A stretch of 64,000 bases of DNA from a virus, in the IMG/VR virus record IMGVR_UViG_3300027733_001253, positions 62,001-126,000 of that record; one strand, 5' to 3'. Both the position numbers and the translations under genes were made by a program. Below are positions 33,601 through 46,000 of the stretch, one piece after another; position 1 is the stretch's first letter; the number at the start of each line of letters is the position of its first letter. The notes under the pieces were generated by a model, which saw nothing but the letters and a program-made list of their open reading frames with translations, was not told the origin of the DNA and did no database searches.

Positions 33601-34037
33601 CTGAGTATAGTAAAGTACAAGATTATAAAATGTTGACTGATAATACTATTATAAACAGTGTAGTGTTTAAACCATTATTTGGTGCTAAAGCAGCAGCCGC
33701 ATTAAGAGGAACAATTAAAGTAATTAAAAATTCTGCAACGAATGCGAGTGATAGTGAAATTCGTAGTGCAACTTTGACCGCCATGAATAATTACTTTAAT
33801 ATTAACAATTGGGACTTTGGAGATACTTTTTACTTTAGTGAATTAAGTGCGTACATACATAATCAAATTGGAGAGTATGTTAGTTCATGTGTATTAGTAC
33901 CCAATGATCCAACAATGAAATTTGGAGATTTGTATGAGATTAAATGTTTGCCTTACGAAATTTTTGTAAATGCAGCGACTTCAAATGATGTACTTGTCAT
34001 TGCGGCTTTGACACCCGCCGAATTACAGATAGCATAA
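30663..34037 (+). CDS. gp6: Baseplate wedge protein gp6 (gpJ-like)
   Basis: An 1124-aa protein with a clear gp6 N-terminus: FRSYDYETLRKSFIDYLRIY, YPETFNDYIESSEFIALLDV, ENFIDTAERRDSVIKLANLV and SYTPKRNLTAEGYL. The family's RVGRVETLTIGL and NRMVNGEDYNNFPYTLYSSI segments follow near residues 380-440. gp6 dimers form the inner ring of the baseplate and drive its change of shape when the sheath contracts. The C-terminal segment (EIRSATLTAMNNYFNINNW, GDTFYFSELSAYIHNQIGEY) matches the domain that links neighbouring wedges. It is longer than T4 gp6 (660 aa), with the extra length in the middle. Confidence 0.92.
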   Translation: MATSSRQSAIFGVNDWKTIYQTFQQADFRSYDYETLRKSFIDYLRIYYPETFNDYIESSEFIALLDVMAFMGQGLAFRNDLNTRENFIDTAERRDSVIKLANLVSYTPKRNLTAEGYLKVTSVRTTQNLTDLNGFNLANIPILWNDPANPNWLEQYNTIINAALVNTQRVGLPANSAQILGVKTDEYTLQIPAGTSPVVPFSTTVNGMNMNFELCSVSTVGEDYVYEIPPAPTSQFNMLYRNDKLGYGSPNTGFFFYFKQGSLQNFDFAYQNQIANQVLDIGSIQGVNNTDTWLYQISQTNGTFGLWIKVDNIYANAYLQTQNSVRQIYSVNSRFNDQVSYVFGDGVFSEIPVGNFRAYVRAGNALTYTIQPTQIQNLTVTMNYVSRVGRVETLTIGLSLQTPVTNAQARETLADIKQRAPSRYYTQNRMVNGEDYNNFPYTLYSSIIKSKAINRSSVGVSKNLDLLDPTGKYSSTNSYANDGGIWLDDTDGYALLNITNLSDIQTFLNDTLSNILGDNKSLQYYVQNYPRYSTTISSDDDLIYWHTSTVDANSSTGYFYDLINGNDTPIPAGTYSTYNLKYLTKGALIKFIAPDSYYFDSNNRLVYGVAGPSNITSIWTTVLNVIGDGYNNGLGQFANGTGPITLNNYIPTGAIITTVIPAFQNTLPNTVTNECIIRLELQQNFTLVFDNSLTIAQDRWSVDPTSQTGYFVKFTSTGYNRYTVTYKSLNYYFGSVADTRFTYEAGKLVYDPFSGLILQDFINILATNTQPNSNYPLAKAVSSSIIGQTVESDGYINDFEVQVASIDVNNRTVVDNPDFFYDVTGYVTGNTNIGIYTFFEEIQDAINLTRTELISSTTVSYQYATATDIDVVKYDYSEGQLFYAYTDNVFYITVQDPTITTPYYTLVEQPQYSMKPGRQGLQFQYRHNSNNTTRIDPATTNIIDLYVVTQAYYTEYQNWIQDTTGTVPMPTKPTINDLTTEYSKVQDYKMLTDNTIINSVVFKPLFGAKAAAALRGTIKVIKNSATNASDSEIRSATLTAMNNYFNINNWDFGDTFYFSELSAYIHNQIGEYVSSCVLVPNDPTMKFGDLYEIKCLPYEIFVNAATSNDVLVIAALTPAELQIA

Positions 34038-34064
34038 GTAATATATAACTAAAAGATTTTTAAA

Positions 34065-37000
34065 ATGGCAACAAGAATTAGAACACTAGATTTTCTACCA
34101 GAAATATTCAAAACTACCACCAATGCTCAATTTTTAGCAGCAACATTGGACCAGCTAGTTGCACAGCCCAATATTGAAAGAATTGAGGGTTACATTGGTA
34201 GTAAATTTGGATATGGTGTTAATGCCAATGACTATTATGTTACTGAACCAACTAAAACTAGAACTGATTATCAATTAGATCCAGGTGTTGTTTTCTTAAA
34301 AGAAAATGATACTACTGCAAAAGATTTTATTAGTTATCCGGGTATAATAGATGCACTAACATTACGTGGCGGAATAACATATGACAATAGTAGATTGTTT
34401 AGTAGTCAGTTTTATTCATGGGATTCTTTTACTGATTTAGATAAAATAATAAACTATAATCAATATTACTGGCTGCCAACCGGACCCGAACGTGTCACAG
34501 TACAACCTAGCGCAGTATATACTCAAGCTACTTATGTAGTTGCATCAGAACCCGCTGATTATGTAATAACATCTGAATCATTAGCTGATGCAGAAGCTAA
34601 CCCAACACTAACCTTAATCCGTGGCGGAACTTATACATTTGTTGTTAATCAAAATACTAATTTTTGGATACAAGGCGCACCGGGTGTCACTGGCTATAGT
34701 CCAACACAAACTAATCTTCAAACCCGTGATGTATACGGAGTTACTAATAACGGGATATCAGATGGAACGATTACATTTAATGTTCCGCAAAAAAATGCAC
34801 TAGCTGATTATATTTTTTCTGGAGACAATACAGTAGGTGTTGTTTCTACACTTCCGTATAGTCAAGTTAACGGAGCATATGTAAATGATATAGGTGGCAT
34901 TGACGGAATAACATCATTAGATGGATTGACGCTAATGTTTTATAATACCGGCGAAAATGATTTAGGCACAGAAACTAATTTCTATCAAATCACACTAACT
35001 GGCGCAACCAATAATCCAGTCATATCATTGACACTAGGTGATGCTATTCCAAACGAACAGCAAATAATAGCATTATATGGCACTCAATGGATTAATAGAC
35101 TTTTCTATAGAAATAATTTAGGTTACATACAATTAGAACCATACAATAGTCCAATATTAGATACGTTGTATTATCAAGATGATACTATTTCTACTAGAGT
35201 AGGTATTATTAAACTAGTTGAGAATAATAGCACAAGTCAAATTAATGTTATAACAGACATATTAGGTAAAAAACAATATACTTCTCCAAATGGAGTAGTG
35301 TTCACTAACGGGTTAAAAGTTATATTCCAAGGAAATATTTTCCCTAACACGTATAACAATACAGAATACTATGTAGAAGGTGTTGGAACTAACATAGAGT
35401 TACTAACAGTAACTAATTTAGTATCACCTGGGTTATTTGCCTCTGGTGAATACACACCGTGGGACACAACCGCATGGGATGTTGGAAACTATGATTCTAG
35501 TTTATATGTTCCTATAAATCCAGATTACATAACCATTGCTAGAAATTCAGTTAATAGAAATGCATGGTCAAGAAGTAATCGTTGGTTTCACATAGATGTT
35601 ATTAATGCTACTGCTGCATACAACAACACTCCTGCACTAATAACAGAATATACTACTGATTCTAATAAAGCAAAAAGACCAATAATTGAATTTTATCCTA
35701 ACTTAAAATTATTTGATTCTGGTTCAGTAGGAAAAAGTCCGGTAGATTTTTTTGATACTAGAACAACTGACGCATTTACCTATGTAGCAGGACAGAGTGG
35801 ATACTATCCAGATGTAGCAGGTTGGACAACATACGATGCAATAATAGCACCTGTCTCTGGTCCGATTACTAGTATAACAGCAACTACAACGTATGCAGTA
35901 ACCAATCAAATTTTATTGAGTAGTACCGCTACGTTGCATGTGAATGATACTATAAGTTTTGGCGGCACTGTTTTTGGTGGAATAATATCCGGAACTACTT
36001 ATTATATTACTGATATTGCTAGTAATTTAATAACTGTATCTACTTTAAAAGGCGGAGAATCTGTTATTCTTACCACCGCTAGTGGTACAATGACTACTTC
36101 TATATACCCGTATTCTACCACTATAACTGTTCCTACAACCGGGGTGTCTGGGTTATTTGAAGTCAATCAATATATAACAGATACGATTGGTGTATTGCCT
36201 TCTATTACTTTAGTTAGTGATGTTTCAGTCGTGGGCTCAAACACAATTATAACGGTTACCTGGTATAGTCAATCTATAATAGATGGGACCTCAATTGCGT
36301 CTGTAGTTACAGCAGATACTCCATTAGATAACTATGCACTTTTTGACGGTGCTAGAGTAGTATTTTCAGTTGACACAACAGCAAACATAAGAAATAAAAT
36401 CTATATAGCAAGATTTTCAACTACTACACCATATGGTGTTCCAGTAATTACTTTATTTGAAGCTGAAGATGGATTAGTATTACCCGATGAGCAAACTGCT
36501 GTATATCGCGGATACAATAACATAGGTAAAGATTTTTATTTTGACGGGAACAATTGGTATGCAGGACAACAAAAGACAACTGTAAATCAACCACCAAAGT
36601 TTGATATATTTGATGAAAACGGTATAAGTTTTAGTGACCCTCTAGTATATACTAGTACGTCATTCACTGGTTCAACATTGTTTAGATATGGAATAGGTTC
36701 AGGAACTGATGATATATATTTAGGTTTCCCAATACGTTATAGTTCAATAGACAATATTGGGGATGTTAGTTTTGATGTTTCTTTAAATTTAGATACTTTT
36801 AATTACGTCAATGGCACTACGGCAATAACACAAAAAGTTAACACCGGATATGTATATAATTACACTGACCGTATTAACTATGTGAGATCATTAGGTTGGC
36901 AAACCGCAGTCTCTCCTAGTGTTCAATATCAAATATTTGAATTTGATTGGACGATAGTTGCTCCGGTGTACACATTTACATGTGATGTTTCTCCGATGAG

Positions 37001-40000
37001 TTCTACAAAAACTAATTGGCCTACTGTACAAGTGTACATTAATAATCGTTATATACCTAATACTGATTACACGGTAACAACTACCAATACTACTACCACA
37101 GTTAATATTCCTCTTAATTTTGATGCAGTAGAAACAGTAATACAAATTTTAGTATTAAGTGATCAAGTAAGTAATACAGCATATTATCAAATCCCTGATA
37201 ATTTGAATAACAATCCATTCAATGAAGATATAACTACTGCTAACATTGGCGACATTCGTGGACAATATCAAAGCATCTTCTTTAACAATCCAAATACAAC
37301 CGGTGAAGTATTTGGGGCAAATAATTATCGTGATTTAGGTAATTTAGTACCATGGGGTAATAGAATAATACAGAATAGTGCTTCGCTTGTATTGCCTGGG
37401 GTATTTTTACGAAACCAAACACATGATGTAATTGATGCACTATTATACAATAGCAGACAGTATATTACTTTTAAAAATCTATTAATTGATACAATTAATA
37501 ATTCTAGCTATAGCACAATGTTAACCCCTGCTCAAATGCTAGATAACGCAATCATTCAAATGAATGCGGCACGTAATAATGAACAACCGTTTTTCTGGAG
37601 TGACATGATTCCAGCAAAAGCACCATATGTTACTAATACATATTCTTTTGCTAATTCATTAGATACTAGTATATACCCATTGAGTCAAATATATAATTTT
37701 ACTACAGCAAATTATAATGGAGTTTTGGTATATCTTACTCGTAACGAAAAACAAACTCAATTAATTAAAGGAATTGATTATACTATTAGTATAGATAGTC
37801 CTACACTAACTGTCACTACTGATTTACAACCTAATGACAAAATTACAGTAAACGAATATAATCAAACATATGGTAGCTATGCACCAAATACTCCTACTAA
37901 ATTAGGATTATATCCTGCAACGGTACCTGCGGTAGTATTAGATACAGCATATAATCCAGAAACATATTTCATTGTAGGACATGACGGTTCTTTTACTAAA
38001 TTATATGGAAATTATAATCCTGGTACAGGTAAATTAGTTGACTTCAGAGACCAAGTGTTACTTGAATATGAAACCCGTGTTTATAATAATTTAAAATTAA
38101 GTGAAACAGTCCCGGCTGGTTCATATGAAGGTGTAATAATACCTGGATTCTTTAGAGAAACAGGTTATACTTACGATGAATTTTTACAAATATATAGTGA
38201 ATCTTTCTTAAATTGGGTAGGGCAAAATAGAATAGATTACAAGACACAGTTTTACAATAAGAATAATCAATTTAGTTATAACTATGTTGACAGTGGCAAC
38301 AAGATAAATCGCCAGCCAATTGAGCAAGGATATTTTAGAGGTTTATATCTGTACTATTACGATACTTCAACCCCAGATCAAACACCATGGGAAATGTTAG
38401 GCATTGCTAATAAACCAACATGGTGGGAAACTAGATATGGTGCAGCACCATACACTAGTGATAACTTAGTTCTTTGGGAAGATTTAGCTGAAGGATTAGT
38501 TTGGAATAACGGTAATTCTTATATAAAACCTAATTATGCTCGTCCTGATTTATTAAAAATTATCCCAGTTGATAGCAATGGAAATTTAGTATCACCACTA
38601 ATTTCTATTGTAGGGGCATATGATGAAAATGCATTTCAACGTGATTGGGTCGTAGGTGATGTAGGGCCCGCAGAGTTTAGCTACCGTAGAAGTAGTACTT
38701 GGCCATTTGATTTGATGCGTATACTAGCAGTAACTAAGCCAGCAGACTTCTTTAATTTAGGAGTAGATGTTGACAATTACAAATACAATGCTGAATTCAA
38801 TCAATTCTTAGTAAACAACATAAATCATTTGATTATAAGTGATATACCAATATATGGTTCAGGTACTCCTGCAACCAGTTATATCAACTGGATTGTTGAT
38901 TATGAAAAACAAGTTGGAGTTGATGCAACTACAAACATAACTACCTTGTTAAATAATTTAGATGTTCGTTTAGTATATCGTTTAGCTGGTTTTAGCGATA
39001 AGAATTTGTTAAAGTTCTATGTTGAAAAGAGTTCTGCCAACAGTAATAATAGTTCATTATTAATTCCTGATGAAAGCTATCAAGTATTATTATACGAAAA
39101 TCAACCGTTTGATAGAATAGTTTATAGTGGTGTAATAGTACAAGTTACTGATCGTGGATATAAAGTATTTGGAAATAGTCAGACTAATGCATACTTCAAA
39201 GTATTAGCACCTAAACCAAATCCAGCAGTTGAAACTATCACTGTTGACAACCTTACTGTAAGAGTAGCAACTGACTTCTATGATAGAACAGTAACAGTTC
39301 CATATGGAACTGAATTTTACACGGTTCAACAAGTATCACAATTTTTAGTTAGCTACGGCGAATATCTAATACAAAAAGGTGTTGTATTTGATGAGATAGA
39401 AAATGGTATTCCAATCAATTGGAATCAGATGATTGCTGAATTCTTATATTGGGCACAGACTGGATGGGCAGTTGGTAGTATAACTTCTATAAATCCTGCA
39501 GCAAAAATACTTTCAATAAACAAAGAAAGTTCTATTGTTCAACCATTAACATTGCAACAATTTAATTTTATATTAAATCAGAATCTATATCCTATATCAG
39601 GCACAGACATGTCTGTTGTTCGTGACGGTACTGCATTTACAGTAACAGCATTAAACGACGGTGATACTATATCATATGGTCAATTTAACATCAGCAATAT
39701 TGAACATGGCATCGTATTCAATAACTTAACATTATTCAATGATGTGATCTACAATTTAGTTACAGGTTTGCGTCAAAATCGTATCACTGTGCGTGGTACA
39801 AAAACTGCTGAATGGAACGGAACAGTAGATGCATATGGATTCATCCTTAATCAAGATAACATTCAAGAGTGGACCAGAGAAGTAAAATACACTCAGGGTT
39901 CAATTGTAAAATATAAAAATAGATATTGGACTGCTATAACTATTGTTCAAGCAAAAGAAACGTTTGATGAGCAAGAATGGTTGCAAACAGATTACGATCA

Positions 40001-43000
40001 AATACAAAAAGGATTATTACCTAATAGTCAAACTCGTTCATACGAAAGTACATTGTACTATGATGTGAATAGGGCTAATTTAGAAAATGATGCTGACCTA
40101 TTAAGTTTTAGTTTAATTGGATATCGCCCAAGAGATTATATGGCATTGGCTGATTTGACTGATATCACTCAAGTCAATGTTTATAAAAATATGATAAAAG
40201 ATAAAGGTACATTAAATGCAGCAAGTGCATTTAAAGGTGCAACACTAGCGCAAGGTGGCATTGATTATGAGTTATATGAAAATTGGGCTATCAAGTCAGG
40301 TGAGTTTGGAGGAGTATTAAATAATAACTTCATTCAATTCAAATTGAACCAAACGGAATTAACTGGTAACCCTAGTATTGTAGGATTAACTAATGGTATT
40401 GCTATAAATGGCGTACAACAGCAAGTGCCTATATATAGCGTATTCAATTATGGTCGTCCAATAACTGACGTTGATATATTACCTACTATAGCTAATACAT
40501 ACCCATCTGAGTTGTATCCTACGGCAGGATATGTTAATTACGATGATGTTAAAATGGCTAGTTACTATTACTCTGGATTGTCAACAGCACAAAACTCAGT
40601 TGGAACAACAATACCAATAACTGAGTTCTATGTACGTGATTATGCTTGGTTAGCTAACTATCTATCAGATTGGAAAGTATATACTCCAGCTAGTCTAGGT
40701 TCGGTGATTGCAGCACAAAATAATTTGAATGGCACAGTAACAATAAGATTTAATCAAGCACATAACTTAACAGTATATCAAGTTTTTGCAATTGTTAATT
40801 TTGATGTTGCAATTGATAATTATTATATCGTTGCAGCAGTGGTAGATACAAATAGAGTAATCATTAATCTCTCACTTGACCCTAACATAACTAGTTTAAC
40901 TGGACAAGGCGTTGGTTTCAGAATGCAGAATCAGCGCGTAGCTACTGCACCAGAAATCATAAACTTACCTTTATTAGACAATGAATTTAATAAATTAAAA
41001 GTATGGGTAGACACTAACAATGATGGTAGCTGGGCAGTTTATCGCAAGAGTTTAAACTATCAATATACCAATGAGATTACTGAATTAAGTAGCAATAATT
41101 TTGGTAGTGCAGTTGCATATACAGACACATTAGGATATTTAATTGGTGACAGTGGTGCTGGAACAGTTAATAGATATAGATATTATTCTGATTCAAACTC
41201 TTACAGTTCAATTCAAACTTTGACCCATGGTGCTTCATTTGGGTCTAACATAACATATATTGACGATTTGTTTGTGATTTCAGAACCAACTGGTTCGCCT
41301 AATGTTTACATTTATCAGTTAATAAACACCACTTTATCTAACACATTAGATTTATATCAAACTATTGCAGCACCAGTTGGTGTTACTACATGGGGAACTT
41401 CAACTGCATTGTCAGGTGATCAAATTTGGTTATATATTTCTGACATAGACAATAATTATGTTTATGTTTATCGCAAATCTGCATTAACAGATTTATACGA
41501 ATATTCTACTAGAATTACTGTAGCTGGATTAGTCAGTGGGGATACGTTTGGGTACTCTATTGCAACTGATTACTACGGTGATACCGTTGTAGTAGGTACT
41601 CCGTATAAAGATTATGATGTAAACACTGCTAACTATGGTTATACTTATGTGTTCTCTAGAACTGTTCAGAATACAATTTCAAGAACTAGCAATCAACCGT
41701 TTATACCAATAGTAATTCCTTTAGCCTGGACTCCAACTACGGTATCACAAACTGCAACTGCTACAGATAGCACAACTGATAGAATTACTGTCAGTAGTAG
41801 CGCAGGGTTTAGTGTAAACGATCCTGTAGTATTTTCTGGTACATTGATATCAGCAGGTGCAATAGCTGCGGATACGGTTTATTATGTTTATGATAAACCA
41901 ACAAGTACTACATTTAGAATTGCGTTGACTCGTGATGCAACTGCACCTATTGACTTAATAACCGCGTCTGGTAGTATGACAGTTACTGTACAAACTACTC
42001 CTTTGTTTGTGTCAGTTAATGGAACATCACTAGATGATAATACATATGCAGTAACTGGTTCTTCATTGTATGTTTATAGTTCACAATCACCTACAATAAA
42101 TGCAGGTGACTTAATTAATATCAGTGGTAGCAATTTTGTGTTAACACAAACACTAACTAACGAAGAAACACCAAGAGTTGGTGTAGAATTTGGTACTAGT
42201 GTAGATGTTAATAGATATGCAAATGAAATATTGATTGGTGCCCCGTACGAACTGAGTGATAAAAATTACGAAGGTGCAGTACATAGATATACTAATGCTG
42301 GTGAAAAATATGGAATGATTGTTGGTGATACTACTTGCACTATCACAGCACCTAGAAATATTTTAATTAATGGATTCAATGTAATATTGCCAATTGGTGA
42401 TGCTACTTCTGCTGCTACAAGTATAAACATTGTTTCAATACCAAATGTGTATGCAACTACACTTAATGGTAAATTAGTAATATCATTAGTTGATACTACA
42501 ATTGGAACAGCTGGAAACAAATTATCATTGTCAGTGGTTGATAACGCTACGTTAAGTGAAATTGGTATTACAATATATACACAAACACAAAAGATAATGT
42601 GTCCACATTTAGACGGTAGAACTCAATTTGGAACCGTAGTAAAATTTGATAAATCCTACAGTGGTTCGTTTATCGCAAGCGCTCCGGTTGGTGCACGTTA
42701 TACTTCAACTACATTTGATTTTACTGACGATGAATTAGACAATGATACAGTCTTTGACAATAATGCTACTCAGTGGATAGATGTATTCACTAATGCAGGC
42801 GCTGTTTATATGTTTGATTATTTGTCAGCATACAATGAAAACATAGATAATCCAGGCAACTTTGTTTATGCACAAAGTACTAATTCTAAGGACTTAGACT
42901 ATGGCACTCAACCATATTATGGAACAGCATTAGATTTTAATAGTAATCATGTAACAATTGGTACTCCTAATTTTGTTCCTAACACAGGATACAATGGGCA

Positions 43001-46000
43001 AGTTATTACTTATGTAAGTCAAAGTAGTACGCCAGATTGGGCTGTATACAGAAGTTCTGCCCCGGTCGTTGACGTTAATGGAATATTCAATATTCAATTG
43101 TTTAGTGCATTAACTAATAACACATTAGAAAATCTAGATTATATTGACCCATTGCAAGGAAAATTACTAGGAGCAGTAGCAGAGAATATCGATATCACAT
43201 CAAATAATGATCCTGCGGGATATAACAGCCCAGCAGATACACAAGGTGGTATCGTATGGTCAAGTGATAAAGTGGGGCAGTTGTGGTTCGATACTTCAAA
43301 TACTAGATTTATGAACTATCATCAAAATGATGTTTCATACAATAGCCAATGGTGGGGTCGTGTATTCCCAGGTAGTGATGTAGCTGTATATTCATGGATT
43401 AGCAGCAATGTACCTCCGTCACAGTATACAGGCCCAGGAGTCCCGTACAACATAGATAATTATTCAGTAGGCGGCGTAATAAATGCTGAAGGGTTGATTG
43501 CCCCTATCTATTATTTCTGGGCAAGAAATACAAATATAATATTTGAAAAATTAGGTAAAACATTATCTGATACCGTATTAGAATATTATATAATACAACC
43601 ACAAGCAACTGGTATAACTTATTTTGCACCATTGTTACCAAGTGTTTATGCATTATACAATGCATTTGCATATATTAACGCAAATGACACGGTTCTAAAT
43701 ATTGGTTATGCAACAGGATCCAACAACGATGTTCCACATAATCAATATAGTTTAATTCGTGCTAATTACGCTGATGACTTTTTATCAGGAACACCGGGAT
43801 CTGGTGCTGGATATCAGTATCGTGGTGCAGTTGGTATTGATCAACCAATTGGACTGTACAATAGAATGCTAGATAGTATGTGTGGTGTTGATAATGCAGG
43901 TGGTGTAGTACCGGACCCATTGTTGCCAAAAGCAGTACAAACCGGCGTACTATCTAGACCAAGACAAGGTTTCTTTTATGATAGATTTGGTGCGTTAAAG
44001 AATTACCTACAGTATGCTAATACGGTACTTGCTCAATTCCCAATCGCAGAAATTAGGAACCCAGTTTTCTTAACAGAAACCGGGGAAGCATTTGACACTA
44101 CACAATATTGGTATTATATAAATTGGTGGGCAACTGGGTACAATGATGCTACTAAAGCATCAATACAAGTTCCTCTATATGCAGATTTGTCCACATTAGA
44201 AGTAGCAGCAGGAACAATTGTAAAAGTAATATCTAATGGTTCTGGCAACGGAGAAACATACATATATGGCGCAGACGGATTGTGGACAAGAATAGGGTTA
44301 GATAACGGCACAATAGAATTTTCATCTGTACTATGGGATTATCCTAGTGCTAGATTAGGGTTTGGAGATAACTTCTTTGATACTACTCCTTTCGATTCAT
44401 ACCCGTCAACTGAAACACGTTACATAGTTCGTGCGTTAAATGAAGAAATCTATACAAATGAATTATTAATTTTTAGAAACAAAAGTTTAATATTATTATT
44501 TGAATATATTCAAAGTGAAACAATTGAAAGTCAAAATTACTTAACTTGGTTAAATAAAACATCATTTTTAGATGTTTCTCATACTATTCGTGAATTAGTT
44601 CCAATTGAAGTATTTCGCTCTGACAATCAATTATTTTTAGAAGGATACTTGAACGAAGTTAAGCCTTATCATGTAGTTATAAAAGAATTCTTATTCAAGT
44701 ATACCCGCACAGATGTATTTGAAGGCGACATTACAGACTTTGACTTACCGGCACAATGGAATGCAAACATTGGTGAGTTTGTCTCCCCTCAATTAGTTTA
44801 TAACGGAGGTGATAGTGTATATCAATATCCACCTACAAGTTCAATATGGGATAGTAATGCATATACAGAATGGTATAACAATTATGGATTAAGTATTGGC
44901 GTTTTCGTAGATGAAACTCAATCATACATTGGACAAAAAGATTTTCAAATTAGTGTATTAGATTCATATCTTTCATTGAATACATCATATTGTTATGTTG
45001 GCAATGTTAATGGATTCCCTATTAATGGAACTATAACAATTGGTGAAGAACAAATAGGCTATAGTGGAAAAGATTTGTTAAACAACCAATTGACTGGGTT
45101 GACAAGGGGAATGAATGGTACGACTATAACTCAACACTTGCCGGGTGAATATATTTTTATGGATCTTCCTCCTGTGATTATTCTTAACACAGGTAGAAAC
45201 TATATAAATCCTCCTCAGATTACTGCATACGTTGATACTACAATATACCCTGAACCAAGAGTCCCTGCTCAACTACAAGCTATAATGAGTTTAGGCACTG
45301 TTATTGGGGTTGAAGTAATTAATCCAGGTTCTGGATATGCTGTCTTGCCTAACATTGTAATTGATCCTGCTTATATTTTATCAATTGATAGTAGTCAAGT
45401 TAATGTATTAGACAATACCATTAATATAAACACAGCATATGATTTACAAACCGGTGATGTAATAGTATACTCAGTAGGTTCTAATTCAACAACAATAGAA
45501 GGATTAATTGAAGGGCAACAATACTATGTAAATCTGTTAGAAATTACTCCATCACCTGTATTTGCTCTCTACACTATGTACCAAGAAGCAATACAAGATC
45601 ATAATAGAGTAGTGTTTGGTAATAGTGGTACAGGAACTCAAAATTTTAGTATAGGTGCAATTGGGTATTGCATATTAAATTCAATGCCAATAAGAGAAAA
45701 TGTGATAACATTGAGATTTGATAGAACAACTTATACTAGTCAAGTAATTGATTGGGCGCCTGGGGGATTATATGGTTCTTTTTATGCAGGTGATTTACAC
45801 AATAGTAATCAAATATCATCATCGTCTATAAAATTATATGAAGAATATCCTTCTATAGATTCTATATTAGCAAGTGCGGCCGGCGCAACTTTTGAAATAC
45901 TAGATGCAGAAAATCAACAGACATTGACCTGGTCATCTAGAACTAGAAATACAGTACAAACATACGGATCAAGTTATTCTACGGTTGCGTATCAAAATGC

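Noticed and set aside
34621-34803. Short plus-strand alternative frame inside the giant gene
   Set aside because: The giant frame is continuous and patterned here, and the alternative has no ribosome site.
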